Notes: generated from the sequence alone by a model not told the origin. 51,266 nucleotides of DNA from Betaproteobacteria bacterium (GCA_947486575.1 CANKUB010000018.1:1-51266), one strand, 5' to 3'. Shown: positions 40,349 through 48,638, numbered from the stretch's first letter. A program made the numbers and translations.

Positions 40349-41584
40349 ATGATTCAGGAAACGCTGGCCCGGCTGGGCCGCATGCATCAGTTTGCTGCGC
40401 TCCGTCATCGGGGCTTTCGCCTGCTGTGGTGTGCCACCCTGCTTTCCTCCACGGCGCGGTGGGCCGATATGGTGGTGGTGGGCTGGCTGACGCTGGAGCT
40501 GACCAATTCCCCGCTGATGGTGGGCATTGTGGCCGGCAGCAAAATGGCTGGCTATATCGCCGCGCCGTTCATGGGGGTGGTGGCCGACCGCATGGACAGG
40601 CGCCTGCTGCTGATCATCGCGGCAGTAGTGAACCTGGTGGTGACGGCCATCATGTTGCTGCTTTTTGTGTGCGGTTGGCTCGCGCTGTGGCATGTTATCG
40701 CGCTGGCCCTGGTGAGCAGCCTGACGTGGGCGCTGGACAACCCTGCGCGTAATGCCCTGGTGCCGGACCTGGTGGAAAAGGATGACCTCGCCAACGCAAT
40801 CGCACTGAATGCAGTGGCGGTGGAGATCACCGTGGTTATTGGCCCGGCGTTGGGCGGGCTGCTGATTCCGGTGTTGGGCATGGGTGGCGCCTATGGCCTG
40901 ATAACGGGCATCTTTATCATGGACCTGGTGGTGCTGCTGCGGATGAAAGGTGCGAAGCAGTCACCTCAGGTGATTCACGAGTCGCCAGCGAAGAGCCTGA
41001 TCGGCGGTGTGAAATATGTGTGGGGCAACCAGACGGTGCTCGTGCTGCTGGCGATTGCGTTTCTGCTGAACCTGCTTGCTGCGCCATACCGCTACGCGTT
41101 TCTGCCGATTTTCGCCCGTTACATCCTTGACGCGGGGCCAGCGGGCTACGGCATGCTCACGGCGATGGCGGGTGTCGGTGCGCTCGCCGCCGGGCTGTGG
41201 GTGGTCTCTCTCGGCAACGTCAAACACAAGGGGCGGCTGTTGGTGTGGAGCTGTTTCGGCTGGCCCGCTGCCCTGCTGCTGTTTGCACTATCCACTTCGT
41301 ACACGCTTTCGCTTGCGTTCGTGTTCGTAGCGGGGCTTGCCCAGGCTATTGCATGGACAGTGATCGCCACCTTGATATTGGGCAATACCACACACGCCAT
41401 GCGCGGTCGTGTGATGGGGCTGCGCACCGGCGTGGTAATCGCCTTGCCGTTTGGCAATTTACTGGCAGGGGCCGCAGCGGAACGCTTCGGCGCTCCGGCA
41501 GCACAGGGGGCTTATGCTGCGAGTGCCCTGGTCATCATGCTGGCTATCGTGCTGCTGGTTCCGCGTCTGCGAAGACTGGAGTGA
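40349..41584 (+). CDS. MFS transporter (MFS_3/EntS-like)
   Basis: A 411-residue protein with 11-12 membrane segments. AAPFMGVVADRMDRRLLLIIA is motif A; LVSSLTWALDNPARNALVPDLV is characteristic of the MFS_3 (EntS-like) group; a Gly-rich GPALGGLLIPV follows. Members export siderophores or small molecules. ATG 40349 has no strong Shine-Dalgarno sequence. The substrate cannot be read, and the flanking MmgE/PrpD and hydrolase genes may or may not be functionally linked. Confidence 0.83.
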   Translation: MIQETLARLGRMHQFAALRHRGFRLLWCATLLSSTARWADMVVVGWLTLELTNSPLMVGIVAGSKMAGYIAAPFMGVVADRMDRRLLLIIAAVVNLVVTAIMLLLFVCGWLALWHVIALALVSSLTWALDNPARNALVPDLVEKDDLANAIALNAVAVEITVVIGPALGGLLIPVLGMGGAYGLITGIFIMDLVVLLRMKGAKQSPQVIHESPAKSLIGGVKYVWGNQTVLVLLAIAFLLNLLAAPYRYAFLPIFARYILDAGPAGYGMLTAMAGVGALAAGLWVVSLGNVKHKGRLLVWSCFGWPAALLLFALSTSYTLSLAFVFVAGLAQAIAWTVIATLILGNTTHAMRGRVMGLRTGVVIALPFGNLLAGAAAERFGAPAAQGAYAASALVIMLAIVLLVPRLRRLE

Positions 41585-41755
41585 GTGTGCCAATAATGGG
41601 TGCAATGATCGTCGTGCTGGATCAAGGCATGGCCACGATGACAGCTTGACTCCGCCGCCGCGCGGTAGCAATCTTACATTCGCGTGGCAGTCCGGCATGT
41701 CGAGCTGCACGTGGCACATAGATTCACACCACGTTTATCAGGAGGGATGATAGCC

Positions 41756-42619
41756 ATGGATTCGACCAGACGCACCGTGCTCGCGACGGGTGCCGCAGCG
41801 GTAGCAGCAGCCACCGCGCCGCGCGCGTTCGCGCAACAACAGACTGCAAAAGGAGGTACTGCCATGCCGTATTACGAAAAAGGAAACGTCCGTATCCATT
41901 ACCAGGAGGCCGGCTCCGGCTTTCCGTTGCTGATCATTCCCGGCGGTGGACTGAACTCGGTAATCCCCTGGGTCGCCTCGGGTGCGCCGTTCGATGCGAC
42001 CGCTGAGTTTAAAAACGAGTATCGCTGCATCACGGCTGACTTGCGCAATGCCTACGACGGCCACTCCACCGGCCCACTGGAGGCTGACCGGCCGTGGGAC
42101 TCCCACACCGATGATCAACTCGGCTTGATGGATCACCTGGGCATCAGGAAATTCATGGTGCTGGGTTATTGCATCGGCGGTCCGTTCATCTGGAACCTGC
42201 TCAAGCGCGCGCCGGATCGTATCGTCGCTGCCGTGCTCGCTCAGCCCAGCGGATTCCGCAAGGAAATGCCGGAGCAATCCTACACCGGCAATATGAAGGG
42301 CTGGGGCCCCGAACTCGTCAAGCGCCGTCCTGATCTCACAATGGAGCAGGTTGATCGCTTCCTGACGAAGATGTATCGCACCAATCCTGATTTCGTTTAC
42401 AGCGTGTCGCGCGATTTCGTGCGTTCCTGCCAGACGCCTGTACTGGTACTGCCGGATGATTCGCCGCCGCACCCGTACGCCGTTGCCATGGAATCCGTGA
42501 TGCTCGCGCCGAAAGCCGAAGTGAGCCTTTTTCCCTGGAAGGAGCCCAAGGACAGGGTTCCGCTTGCGGTGCGCCAAACACGTTCGTTCCTGCGGGCGCA
42601 CCGACCCGCGATAGCTTGA
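41756..42619 (+). CDS. Alpha/beta hydrolase with a Cys nucleophile and a Tat-like signal
   Basis: About 287 residues. N-terminal DSTRRTVLATGAAAVAAATA is a twin-arginine-like signal with cleavage near RAFAQ. The nucleophile elbow is GYCIGG (near 140), with Cys in place of Ser, as in dienelactone-hydrolase-type enzymes; the catalytic His could be that near VPLAVRQTRSF or another late residue, but it is not certain, and no late Asp-His pair is obvious. ATG 41756 (GGAGGG about 10 bp upstream) is favoured over ATG 41747. A second start with AAGGAGG at 41849-41855 and ATG 41864 would make a version without the signal. Confidence 0.72.
   Translation: MDSTRRTVLATGAAAVAAATAPRAFAQQQTAKGGTAMPYYEKGNVRIHYQEAGSGFPLLIIPGGGLNSVIPWVASGAPFDATAEFKNEYRCITADLRNAYDGHSTGPLEADRPWDSHTDDQLGLMDHLGIRKFMVLGYCIGGPFIWNLLKRAPDRIVAAVLAQPSGFRKEMPEQSYTGNMKGWGPELVKRRPDLTMEQVDRFLTKMYRTNPDFVYSVSRDFVRSCQTPVLVLPDDSPPHPYAVAMESVMLAPKAEVSLFPWKEPKDRVPLAVRQTRSFLRAHRPAIA
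41864..42619 (+). CDS. Internal start of the alpha/beta hydrolase (unexported form)
   Basis: In frame with the hydrolase, AAAAGGAGGT precedes ATG 41864 with about 8 bp spacing, a near-perfect Shine-Dalgarno sequence. Initiation here gives MPYYEKGNVRIHY, the natural start of a cytoplasmic alpha/beta hydrolase, so one gene may yield an exported and a cytosolic form. Evidence is sequence only. Confidence 0.4.
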   Translation: MPYYEKGNVRIHYQEAGSGFPLLIIPGGGLNSVIPWVASGAPFDATAEFKNEYRCITADLRNAYDGHSTGPLEADRPWDSHTDDQLGLMDHLGIRKFMVLGYCIGGPFIWNLLKRAPDRIVAAVLAQPSGFRKEMPEQSYTGNMKGWGPELVKRRPDLTMEQVDRFLTKMYRTNPDFVYSVSRDFVRSCQTPVLVLPDDSPPHPYAVAMESVMLAPKAEVSLFPWKEPKDRVPLAVRQTRSFLRAHRPAIA

Positions 42620-42641
42620 ACACCTTTTTGAAGGCGCGGTC

Positions 42642-43598
42642 ATGAGCATTGGTGTGCTGGCGCTCGTCGGGCTCGCGCCTGAACGCCTAGCCGCATTGAC
42701 CGCTGCCGGCTATGCCGTGCACGAGGGGAAAAAGCATGCGAATCGGATAGATGCTGTTCGTGAGGCAGGCAATACCGTAAGGGCCGTTCTGACCAACGGA
42801 CGTGGCGGCTTAAGCGGCGACGAGATGGCATTGCTGCCGAATCTTGAGCTTGTCTGCACCGTCGGCGCGGGCTATGAAGCTGTCGATCTTGACGCGGCCC
42901 GGGCCCGGAACATCGCGGTCGCCAATTGTCCCGACACTAACGCTTCTGCTGTCGCCGATTCCGCCATGATGCTGTTGATGGCGACCACCCGGCAACTGCT
43001 TCAGGCTGATCGCTTCGTGCGTGCCGGCGGATGGCAGGACCAATGGGCTGTCGTCACGCCGACGATTTCCGGCAAGCGTCTGGGTATTCTCGGTATGGGA
43101 ACCATCGGCAGCAAGATTGCGCACCGCGCCGCGCGCGGCTTCGACATGGAGGTTGGCTATCACAACCGCACAGCCGTCTCCGCATTGTCCTATCGCTATT
43201 TCGACAGTCTGATAGCGCTGGCGACGTGGGCCGATTTTCTGGTCTGCGCTGCGCCTGGGGGTGCCGCGACGCGACATCTCGTCAACGCAGAGGTTCTCAC
43301 GGCGCTCGGAGCGAACGGGTATCTCGTCAATATCGGACGCGGTACGGTTGTGGATACAGCGGCGCTGATCGACGCGCTGCAAGCGAACCGTATTGCGGGG
43401 GCAGGCCTGGATGTCGTCGAGGGCGAACCGAGCGTACCGCCAAAACTTCCGGAGCTTCTGCAATTCGACAACGTCGTAGTAACGCCGCACTACGCCGGGC
43501 GTGCCCCGGAGGCACGCACCGCGGCGACCGCATTAATTCTCGCGAATTTAAGCGCGTACTTTGCAGAAAAGCCGCTTCCGTCTGCGGTCTCGTCCTAA
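42642..43598 (+). CDS. D-2-hydroxyacid dehydrogenase (NAD(P)-dependent)
   Basis: A 318-residue protein of the D-isomer-specific 2-hydroxyacid dehydrogenase family. The Rossmann nucleotide motif is LGILGMGTIGSKIA (near 147); the catalytic set is Arg in NIGRGTVVD, Glu in DVVEGEP and His in VTPHYAGRAPE. After the Rossmann loop the sequence is YHNRTAV, with NR at the coenzyme-discriminating position, favouring NADPH as in glyoxylate/hydroxypyruvate reductases. It follows the hydrolase gene by 22 bp. The stop overlaps the convergent CoA-transferase stop by 4 bp. A role in glyoxylate reduction would fit the glcE-glcF genes further on, but this is only suggestive. Confidence 0.85.
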   Translation: MSIGVLALVGLAPERLAALTAAGYAVHEGKKHANRIDAVREAGNTVRAVLTNGRGGLSGDEMALLPNLELVCTVGAGYEAVDLDAARARNIAVANCPDTNASAVADSAMMLLMATTRQLLQADRFVRAGGWQDQWAVVTPTISGKRLGILGMGTIGSKIAHRAARGFDMEVGYHNRTAVSALSYRYFDSLIALATWADFLVCAAPGGAATRHLVNAEVLTALGANGYLVNIGRGTVVDTAALIDALQANRIAGAGLDVVEGEPSVPPKLPELLQFDNVVVTPHYAGRAPEARTAATALILANLSAYFAEKPLPSAVSS

Positions 43599-45007
43599 GC
43601 GAGCCATTCCGGGTTGTTCGCGCCAAGCGTCGGCGAAGGCTTGTCCCAATAGGGCTTTGTTTCAGACATTCTCAGTACCGGCCCCAGGTGCTTTAGCGCG
43701 CCGTGGCCGCCTGTGGATTCGATCATGATTGTGTTTAACTCGGCGGCGGTGAGTCCCATATCGGCTTCGGGATAATCCACGTGGCCCTGTTTGTAGATAT
43801 ACATGCCGGAGCGGCACAGCGAAACCCGTACGTGATAGGAACCGCCTTCGCGCGCACGTCGCGCCAGCGCAAGTAGCACGCCGTAGGCGCCATTATAACC
43901 AGTGGTATAGTCGCAGGCGGAGGCCGGTAGCAGCTTGGGTCGTTCAACGCCGTTGTCGAGGCCGCCATTATCGAGACATATGCCGGTTGCACATTGGGCG
44001 ATCTGCTCCCATCCGCCGCGGTTCGAGAACGGGCCGCCATGGCCGTAGCAACTGATGGAAAGATAAATGATGCCAGGGCGTTCTGCGGCGAGTTGTTCGG
44101 GAGTAAGTCCATGCTTGTCCATGATGCCGGGGCGGTAGCCCTGACTGAATACATCGGCATTGCGAACGAGTTTCTTGATCGTTGCCACGTCTTCGGCGTT
44201 GTTGAGGTTGAGGAAACAACTGCGCTTGCCGTGGCTGGTATCCATCACATGCTCCGGCACCTGCGGCAGATGTTTGGCCGTGACCATCAGCACCTCGGCG
44301 CCATTTTCGGCCAGGGTGCGCGCCGCAATCGGCCCGGCGAGGATGCGCGTCAAATCGAGTACCTTGATGCCTGAGAGCGGCCTGCCACCTGCGGGGAAAG
44401 GCATCGGGTCGCTGTCGCCGATCTTGGTGATTTCGATCAGCGGTTTGTCGGACAGCATTTTCCCGTGCGGATGTTCGAGCCATTCTGCGTTGGATCGTAT
44501 GATCGAGCCGCAAGCCCGCGCTGCGGCGACGGCTTCTTCCAGATCGTGCGAATCCCATTTTGAAATCGCTTTAGCGACGGCATCCGCGCTGGAATTGCAG
44601 CCGAGCACGCCAATCACCCGGTCGTGCAGATGGGGTAGATTGAAATGCGGCAGGTACCAGCGGCCATCCTTGCACCGCCACGGCTGCGTGATGTTGCGCA
44701 TGTGCAGCATCGACGGCGATTGCACCGCTTTCCAGCCACCCGCTGCGGCAGGCTGGCTCAGAAATTTGGAGCTTTGGCAGGTGGCCGCTGCATGACGCAC
44801 GTCGATGGCGACATTCTGACGCCTGCCGGTTTTCATTTCGTGTATATCAGTGACCGCGACGCCGATACCGGCGAGGATGTTCGCCGTGGTCTCGCCGATC
44901 CTGAAGCGCGCGGAGAAAACAGGATCCTGTCCCGTAATCGTTACTTCGCCGTCCGCAGGCATGCCGCGACCGCGAATGCTCATGATTTCTTCGAATCCCG
45001 GTTTCAT
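43595..45007 (-). CDS. Family III CoA-transferase-like protein, circularly permuted
   Basis: A 470-residue CaiB/BaiF-type protein with its halves in reverse order. Residues 30-110 resemble the C-terminal half of family III enzymes (FRIGETTANILAGIGVAVTDIHEMKTGRRQNVAIDV), and residues 220-460 resemble the N-terminal half (RPLSGIKVLDLTRILAGPIAARTLAENGAEVLMV, ADVFSQGYRPG, PGIIYLSISCYGHGGPF). In formyl-CoA transferase the catalytic Asp lies in G-D-S-N-T; here the same place reads G-E-T-T. The permuted layout is seen in a group of proteobacterial proteins of this size. ATG 45007 has AGGA 10 bp upstream. Its product may not transfer CoA by the standard aspartyl route. Confidence 0.75.
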   Translation of the reverse strand: MKPGFEEIMSIRGRGMPADGEVTITGQDPVFSARFRIGETTANILAGIGVAVTDIHEMKTGRRQNVAIDVRHAAATCQSSKFLSQPAAAGGWKAVQSPSMLHMRNITQPWRCKDGRWYLPHFNLPHLHDRVIGVLGCNSSADAVAKAISKWDSHDLEEAVAAARACGSIIRSNAEWLEHPHGKMLSDKPLIEITKIGDSDPMPFPAGGRPLSGIKVLDLTRILAGPIAARTLAENGAEVLMVTAKHLPQVPEHVMDTSHGKRSCFLNLNNAEDVATIKKLVRNADVFSQGYRPGIMDKHGLTPEQLAAERPGIIYLSISCYGHGGPFSNRGGWEQIAQCATGICLDNGGLDNGVERPKLLPASACDYTTGYNGAYGVLLALARRAREGGSYHVRVSLCRSGMYIYKQGHVDYPEADMGLTAAELNTIMIESTGGHGALKHLGPVLRMSETKPYWDKPSPTLGANNPEWLA

Positions 45008-45207
45008 CAGTTTAAATCCTCGTAAATGTCGGTCCTATTGTGTGCGTACGGGGGAAGCCTTGTCCAGACAGAAAGCACTGGAGGGCACGTGGGAAATCCT
45101 GGACGTCAACGGGCAAAGCAATCCTTCATCGCCGACGTTTATCTGACGATGGAGAATATCCCGTTCTGTTGCGTGATTAATCGCTGCTACAAATTGCTGA
45201 TCAAGCA
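45008..45207. other. Short region without a gene
   Basis: About 200 bp between the divergent CoA-transferase start and the vapC end. Nothing supportable. Confidence 0.5.
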
Positions 45208-45648
45208 TCATGCATGCAACACCGTCACGTGTTTGCTGCGCTCTTGCGTATTCGCCAGCAGTTGCTCTATGCCCGTGTCGAACGTAAGCAACTTCATTCC
45301 GCTGCGGATGGCGGCGGTCAGCAGCCATGCATCGGTGATTTGGCGGTGCCCGAGGATGCCGCCGGTGCAGGCGGCCCAAACCTCGGCAAAGCCGAAATCC
45401 AGCGGTACCAGCCGGTGTTTGTGATGGGCTGTATTGCGTAACAGCAGTTCTGCTACTTCGCCGACGGCAATGGAGCGGCCTGAAAACGCGGGCTGGGAAA
45501 TGATGCGAACGAAAGCAGATTGCGTGAATGCCGTGCTCGCCCATCCCGCGCGGGCATGTTGGCTGAACCAGTTGATCATGCGCGGATGGTGTTCGTGCGT
45601 GGGCCAGCCCAGTGCGATAAGGGCGTTGGCGTCGAGCAGGTGGCTCAC
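45208..45648 (-). CDS. vapC: VapC-type PIN-domain toxin
   Basis: A 146-residue PIN-domain protein. Acidic residues of the nuclease centre are visible: Asp in LLDANALIAL (near 6), Glu in GEVAEL, Asp in ITDAWLLTAA (near 106) and Asp in LTFDTGIEQL. VapC proteins are Mg-dependent RNases that cleave tRNA or rRNA and are held by a VapB partner. It starts at a GTG that overlaps the stop of the antitoxin gene upstream (GTGA), so the pair is coupled. The C-terminus is longer than in most VapC proteins (about 130 residues). Confidence 0.82.
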   Translation of the reverse strand: MSHLLDANALIALGWPTHEHHPRMINWFSQHARAGWASTAFTQSAFVRIISQPAFSGRSIAVGEVAELLLRNTAHHKHRLVPLDFGFAEVWAACTGGILGHRQITDAWLLTAAIRSGMKLLTFDTGIEQLLANTQERSKHVTVLHA

Positions 45649-45872
45649 GCCGACTCGTCCTGCATCTGCTGCACTTGCCGTGCCGTCACACGCGGGGTGT
45701 CGGATGGCAGGTCAAATATCCAGACGCCTTTCTCTTGTTTGATCGGCAACTTCTCCGCGCTACCCCTGCGAATCAACTCCGATACAGCCTGCCCCAGCTT
45801 AAGCGCGCGCGCCCGCGCGTACGCTCTGGCCACAGCAAATGCATCGTCTTCAATCGTAATGGTGGTACGCAT
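45645..45872 (-). CDS. vapB: VapB-type ribbon-helix-helix antitoxin
   Basis: A 75-residue protein. The N-terminus MRTTITIEDDAFAVARAYAR is a ribbon-helix-helix DNA-binding start (strand RTTITIED, then helix), and the C-terminal part (about 45-75), with GVWIFDLPSDTPRVT, would wrap the toxin. ATG 45872 is chosen because it begins the strand; 19 more codons are open upstream but unlikely. Together with the gene downstream it forms a VapBC toxin-antitoxin pair. Confidence 0.78.
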   Translation of the reverse strand: MRTTITIEDDAFAVARAYARARALKLGQAVSELIRRGSAEKLPIKQEKGVWIFDLPSDTPRVTARQVQQMQDESA

Positions 45873-45888
45873 AATTGATGCTCTTATA

Positions 45889-45914
45889 TAGAATTGATAC
45901 AGTATATAAAATAA
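45889..45914. promoter_or_regulatory. AT-rich interrupted palindrome, probable vapBC operator
   Basis: Around 45889-45914, TTATATAG...CAGTATATAA forms an imperfect inverted repeat 17-40 bp before the vapB start, where RHH antitoxins usually bind to repress their own operon. Confidence 0.5.
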
Positions 45915-45982
45915 TGCATCACTCGTCAAAGAGGCGTGGGCGCCGAGGCGTGCGCTTTAAACTGATGTGGAAGTATCAGCCT

Positions 45983-47227
45983 TTACAGCGGCTTGCGAAA
46001 CAGAACAATACGATTGGTATTGGTGCCCATGCTGTTGTTTGACACGCCCCAGATGTTCGCAGTTTTGGTAAATTTTTGTGCGTTGATCGCCACCGCCATG
46101 CACGCAAAGCCTGCCGAGATGCCAATGGGCGCGACCACTTCTTCAAGTTTGATTTTTCCGCCGCGCACTTCGCCCACTTCAAATGCGACCCAACCGTTGG
46201 GCACGGTCACACGATAAAGCTCACGGAACACTTGCAGCATGGCGGTTGACCAGTGTGACACCGTGCTGCACATGGTGATTTTTGCAGCGATGTCTGCTGC
46301 ATCGTGTGCGTTAAACCAGCAGCGCAGCCAGTTGTCTTTTGCGTATTGCACCACATCGAGAAATGGCGGTGAGGTCACGGTGAGTTTCACCACTTCGGTC
46401 GGGATGCCCAGTGTGCTGGCGGCGCTGTCTTCCATGAAGGTGGCGGTTTCGGCGGCGGCGCGCAAATTTTCGCATTGCTGTGGCGTGAGCTTGACTTGCA
46501 ACTGCTTTGACTTGCGCAGAATCAGATCGCGTACATCACGATACGCGGGTTTTTGTTTTAGCCGCTCGTTGATGCGAATTTGATTTTCCTGCGTGGTGGC
46601 CTGATTGGGCGGCAGCGTATAAACGGAAAAAAATCCGGGCGAATGGCCGGTAAGCCGGTTGGTGGCGACCATGCGTATCCAGCGGTCGGTGGCGTCCTCA
46701 GCATAGTCCGCACGCCGCGTTGTGAGGTAGCGGCGCAGCGCCAGTAATTCGCGTTCGGTATCGTGATGGTAGAACATCGATAGATCGATGTCTTTACGCT
46801 GCCTGCCTTTCAAATGCAGGGTTTCGAGCCGCGCCTCGATGTCGGCAAGATCAGGCAATTCCAGTCGGGGCTGGGTGAGTATCGACGACAGCGGGTTTAC
46901 GTCGTTGGCGATCACGCAGCGACCGTGCAGCGCGGCTTCGACGGCGGTCGTGCCGCGCCCGCTGAACGGGTCATACACAATGTCGCCGGGTTGCGTGAGC
47001 CGCTCGATGAAATAGGCAGGCAGTTGCGGCTTGTAGCAGGCGCGGTAGGAGATTTCGTGGATGGAACTCGCTTGCCGTTGCAACGCGGTCCACATTTCGC
47101 TTTGGTAGACCGGTATTTCCTGTGTGGGCACATCGCGTGAACGCGCGCGCCTTGAGGGGATGGATGTCCCCGTTACCTGCAGGCTGCCTGTGGGCACCGA
47201 CGTGCCAAAGGTGTCGAAATTGAGCAT
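45983..47227 (-). CDS. Orphan site-specific DNA methyltransferase (N4-cytosine-type motif)
   Basis: A 414-residue DNA methyltransferase. Motif I (SAM binding), DPFSGRGTT, is N-terminal (near 88), and the catalytic motif IV, TSPPFLDVVQYAKDNW (near 280), is C-terminal with about 190 residues between them. TSPP(F/Y) is characteristic of N4-cytosine and some N6-adenine enzymes. The order (I first, IV last) is the reverse of the common beta class. No restriction endonuclease gene is adjacent, so it is a candidate orphan. ATG 47227 has GGGGAGG 7 bp upstream. Its leader is packed with GTAC tetranucleotides (see findings), which suggests possible target-site-linked autoregulation. Confidence 0.83.
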   Translation of the reverse strand: MLNFDTFGTSVPTGSLQVTGTSIPSRRARSRDVPTQEIPVYQSEMWTALQRQASSIHEISYRACYKPQLPAYFIERLTQPGDIVYDPFSGRGTTAVEAALHGRCVIANDVNPLSSILTQPRLELPDLADIEARLETLHLKGRQRKDIDLSMFYHHDTERELLALRRYLTTRRADYAEDATDRWIRMVATNRLTGHSPGFFSVYTLPPNQATTQENQIRINERLKQKPAYRDVRDLILRKSKQLQVKLTPQQCENLRAAAETATFMEDSAASTLGIPTEVVKLTVTSPPFLDVVQYAKDNWLRCWFNAHDAADIAAKITMCSTVSHWSTAMLQVFRELYRVTVPNGWVAFEVGEVRGGKIKLEEVVAPIGISAGFACMAVAINAQKFTKTANIWGVSNNSMGTNTNRIVLFRKPL

Positions 47228-47360
47228 TGAGCATCCTCCCCGTACGTAATGCCGGAGAGGGTACGCCTTCGTACTAAAAAGTACAAGTACCTCAATACCT
47301 TAGAAGATACTCCTGAAGTTCGGTACCAAGTGCGCTGGGAGTACAACGCGTCTAGATTGA
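47228..47360 (-). promoter_or_regulatory. GTAC-rich leader of the DNA methyltransferase gene
   Basis: The 133 bp between the glcF stop and the methyltransferase start contain seven GTAC sites at 47242, 47261, 47271, 47281, 47287, 47323 and 47341, including the perfect palindrome GTACTAAAAAGTAC (47271-47284). Three are spaced 10 bp apart. A possible promoter on the minus strand (TTGAGG near 47299, TACGAA some 17 bp on) would lie among them. Confidence 0.6.
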
Positions 47361-48611
47361 TTACGCGCTGGTGGCGCTGCTCAGTTGTTCCTCTACCGCT
47401 TCGATCCAGTGCCGGACCGGCAGGGCGGTCGCGGATTGCAGGTGCGTTTGGCAGCCGATGTTGGCCGTGAGTATGGCTTGTGGTGATCCGCCGGACAGCG
47501 CCGCGACTTTGTTGTCGCGTAACTGGTTTGCGAGTACAGGTTGCAGAATGGAATAAGTGCCTGCGGAGCCACAGCACAAATGTGAATCTGCTACCGGCGT
47601 CAGCTCAAATCCCAACTGTGTCAGTAGCGCTTCGACCACCCCCTTTTTTTTGAGGCCATGCTGCAGCGTGCAGGGTGGGTGGAAAGCGATTTTTTGCCGT
47701 GGCTGCGATCCCTGTGGCGCGAGCATGGATTGCAATTTGTCCTTTTCAACGACGATGACATCGCTGATATCGCAGGCGAGTTCTGACACCCGTTTTGCTT
47801 TCTCTGCATAGACGGCATCTTGTGCGAGTGCATGCGCATAGTCCTTAACCATCACACCACAGCCGCTGGCGGTAATGACGATCGCTTCTGCGCCTTGCGC
47901 AATGTGCGGCCACCATGCATCGATATTGCGCCGCATGGCATTGAGCGCTTCACCCTGCGCGTTCAGGTGAAACGACACCGCGCCGCAGCAGCCCGCTTCA
48001 TTGGCACGTATCAGCGTAACGCCTAACCGATCCAGCACGCGTGCGGCCGCCGCGTTGGTGGCCGGTGCGAGGCTAGGTTGCGCGCAGCCTTCCAGCGCCA
48101 GCATTTTGCGCGGGCGATTGTTCTGTGGCCAGGGCTTTGCCAGTGCTGCGCGCTGTGGCACTTTTTGTTTTAGCGCAGCAGGCAGCAGCAGACGCACGAG
48201 TTGCCCGACCTTGAGCAACGGGCCGAACAAGCCCGCGTAGGGCACCACCGTGCGCAACGCCATGCGTTCCAGCGCGTCTGAGGGTTCGCGTCTAACCTGC
48301 TTTTCAACTTCGGCTCGTCCGATGTCGAGCAAGCGGCTGTACTGCACGCCCGAGGGGCAGGTGGTTTCGCAGGAACGGCAGGTGAGGCAGCGATCCAGAT
48401 GCAGCTGCGTTTTTGCGGTAGCGGGCGCGCCTTCCAGCACCTGCTTGATCAGATAGATGCGTCCGCGCGGGCCGTCGAGCTCGTCACCCAGCAGTTGATA
48501 GGTTGGGCAGGTCGCTGTGCAAAACCCGCAGTGCACGCATTTGCGCAGGATGCTTTCGGCCTCGGTGCCGTGAGGCGTACCCTTGATAAAGTCTGCTAGT
48601 GTGGTTTCCAT
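47361..48611 (-). CDS. glcF: Glycolate oxidase iron-sulfur subunit GlcF
   Basis: A 416-residue protein with two 4Fe-4S clusters, CVHCGFCTATCP (near 25) and CLTCRSCETTCP (near 75), followed by two CCG domains (GCCGAVSFHLN; LCCGSAGTY). This is the GlcF layout and length. GlcF passes electrons from the flavin subunits oxidising glycolate to glyoxylate. ATG 48611 is 25 bp after the glcE stop, with the gap filled by a dispersed element and no clear Shine-Dalgarno sequence. glcD is not in the window. Confidence 0.9.
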   Translation of the reverse strand: METTLADFIKGTPHGTEAESILRKCVHCGFCTATCPTYQLLGDELDGPRGRIYLIKQVLEGAPATAKTQLHLDRCLTCRSCETTCPSGVQYSRLLDIGRAEVEKQVRREPSDALERMALRTVVPYAGLFGPLLKVGQLVRLLLPAALKQKVPQRAALAKPWPQNNRPRKMLALEGCAQPSLAPATNAAAARVLDRLGVTLIRANEAGCCGAVSFHLNAQGEALNAMRRNIDAWWPHIAQGAEAIVITASGCGVMVKDYAHALAQDAVYAEKAKRVSELACDISDVIVVEKDKLQSMLAPQGSQPRQKIAFHPPCTLQHGLKKKGVVEALLTQLGFELTPVADSHLCCGSAGTYSILQPVLANQLRDNKVAALSGGSPQAILTANIGCQTHLQSATALPVRHWIEAVEEQLSSATSA

Positions 48612-48612
48612 G

Positions 48613-48638
48613 TAACTATTTTTTTTGTTTAATTTTTA
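48613..48638 (+). repeat. Dispersed 18-bp element, copy 16 (extended)
   Basis: TAACTATTTTTTTTGTTTAA continuing TTTTTA: an expanded variant in the 25-bp gap between glcE and glcF. It includes the stop codon of glcE (48636-48638) and leaves no Shine-Dalgarno sequence before glcF. Confidence 0.6.

Noticed and set aside
41646-41675. Promoter TTGACT-N18-AATCTT before the hydrolase
   Set aside because: The second hexamer is poor; not enough to report as a feature.
45008-45207. A small gene between the CoA-transferase and vapC
   Set aside because: Frames are short, overlap each other and show no ribosome site or domain.
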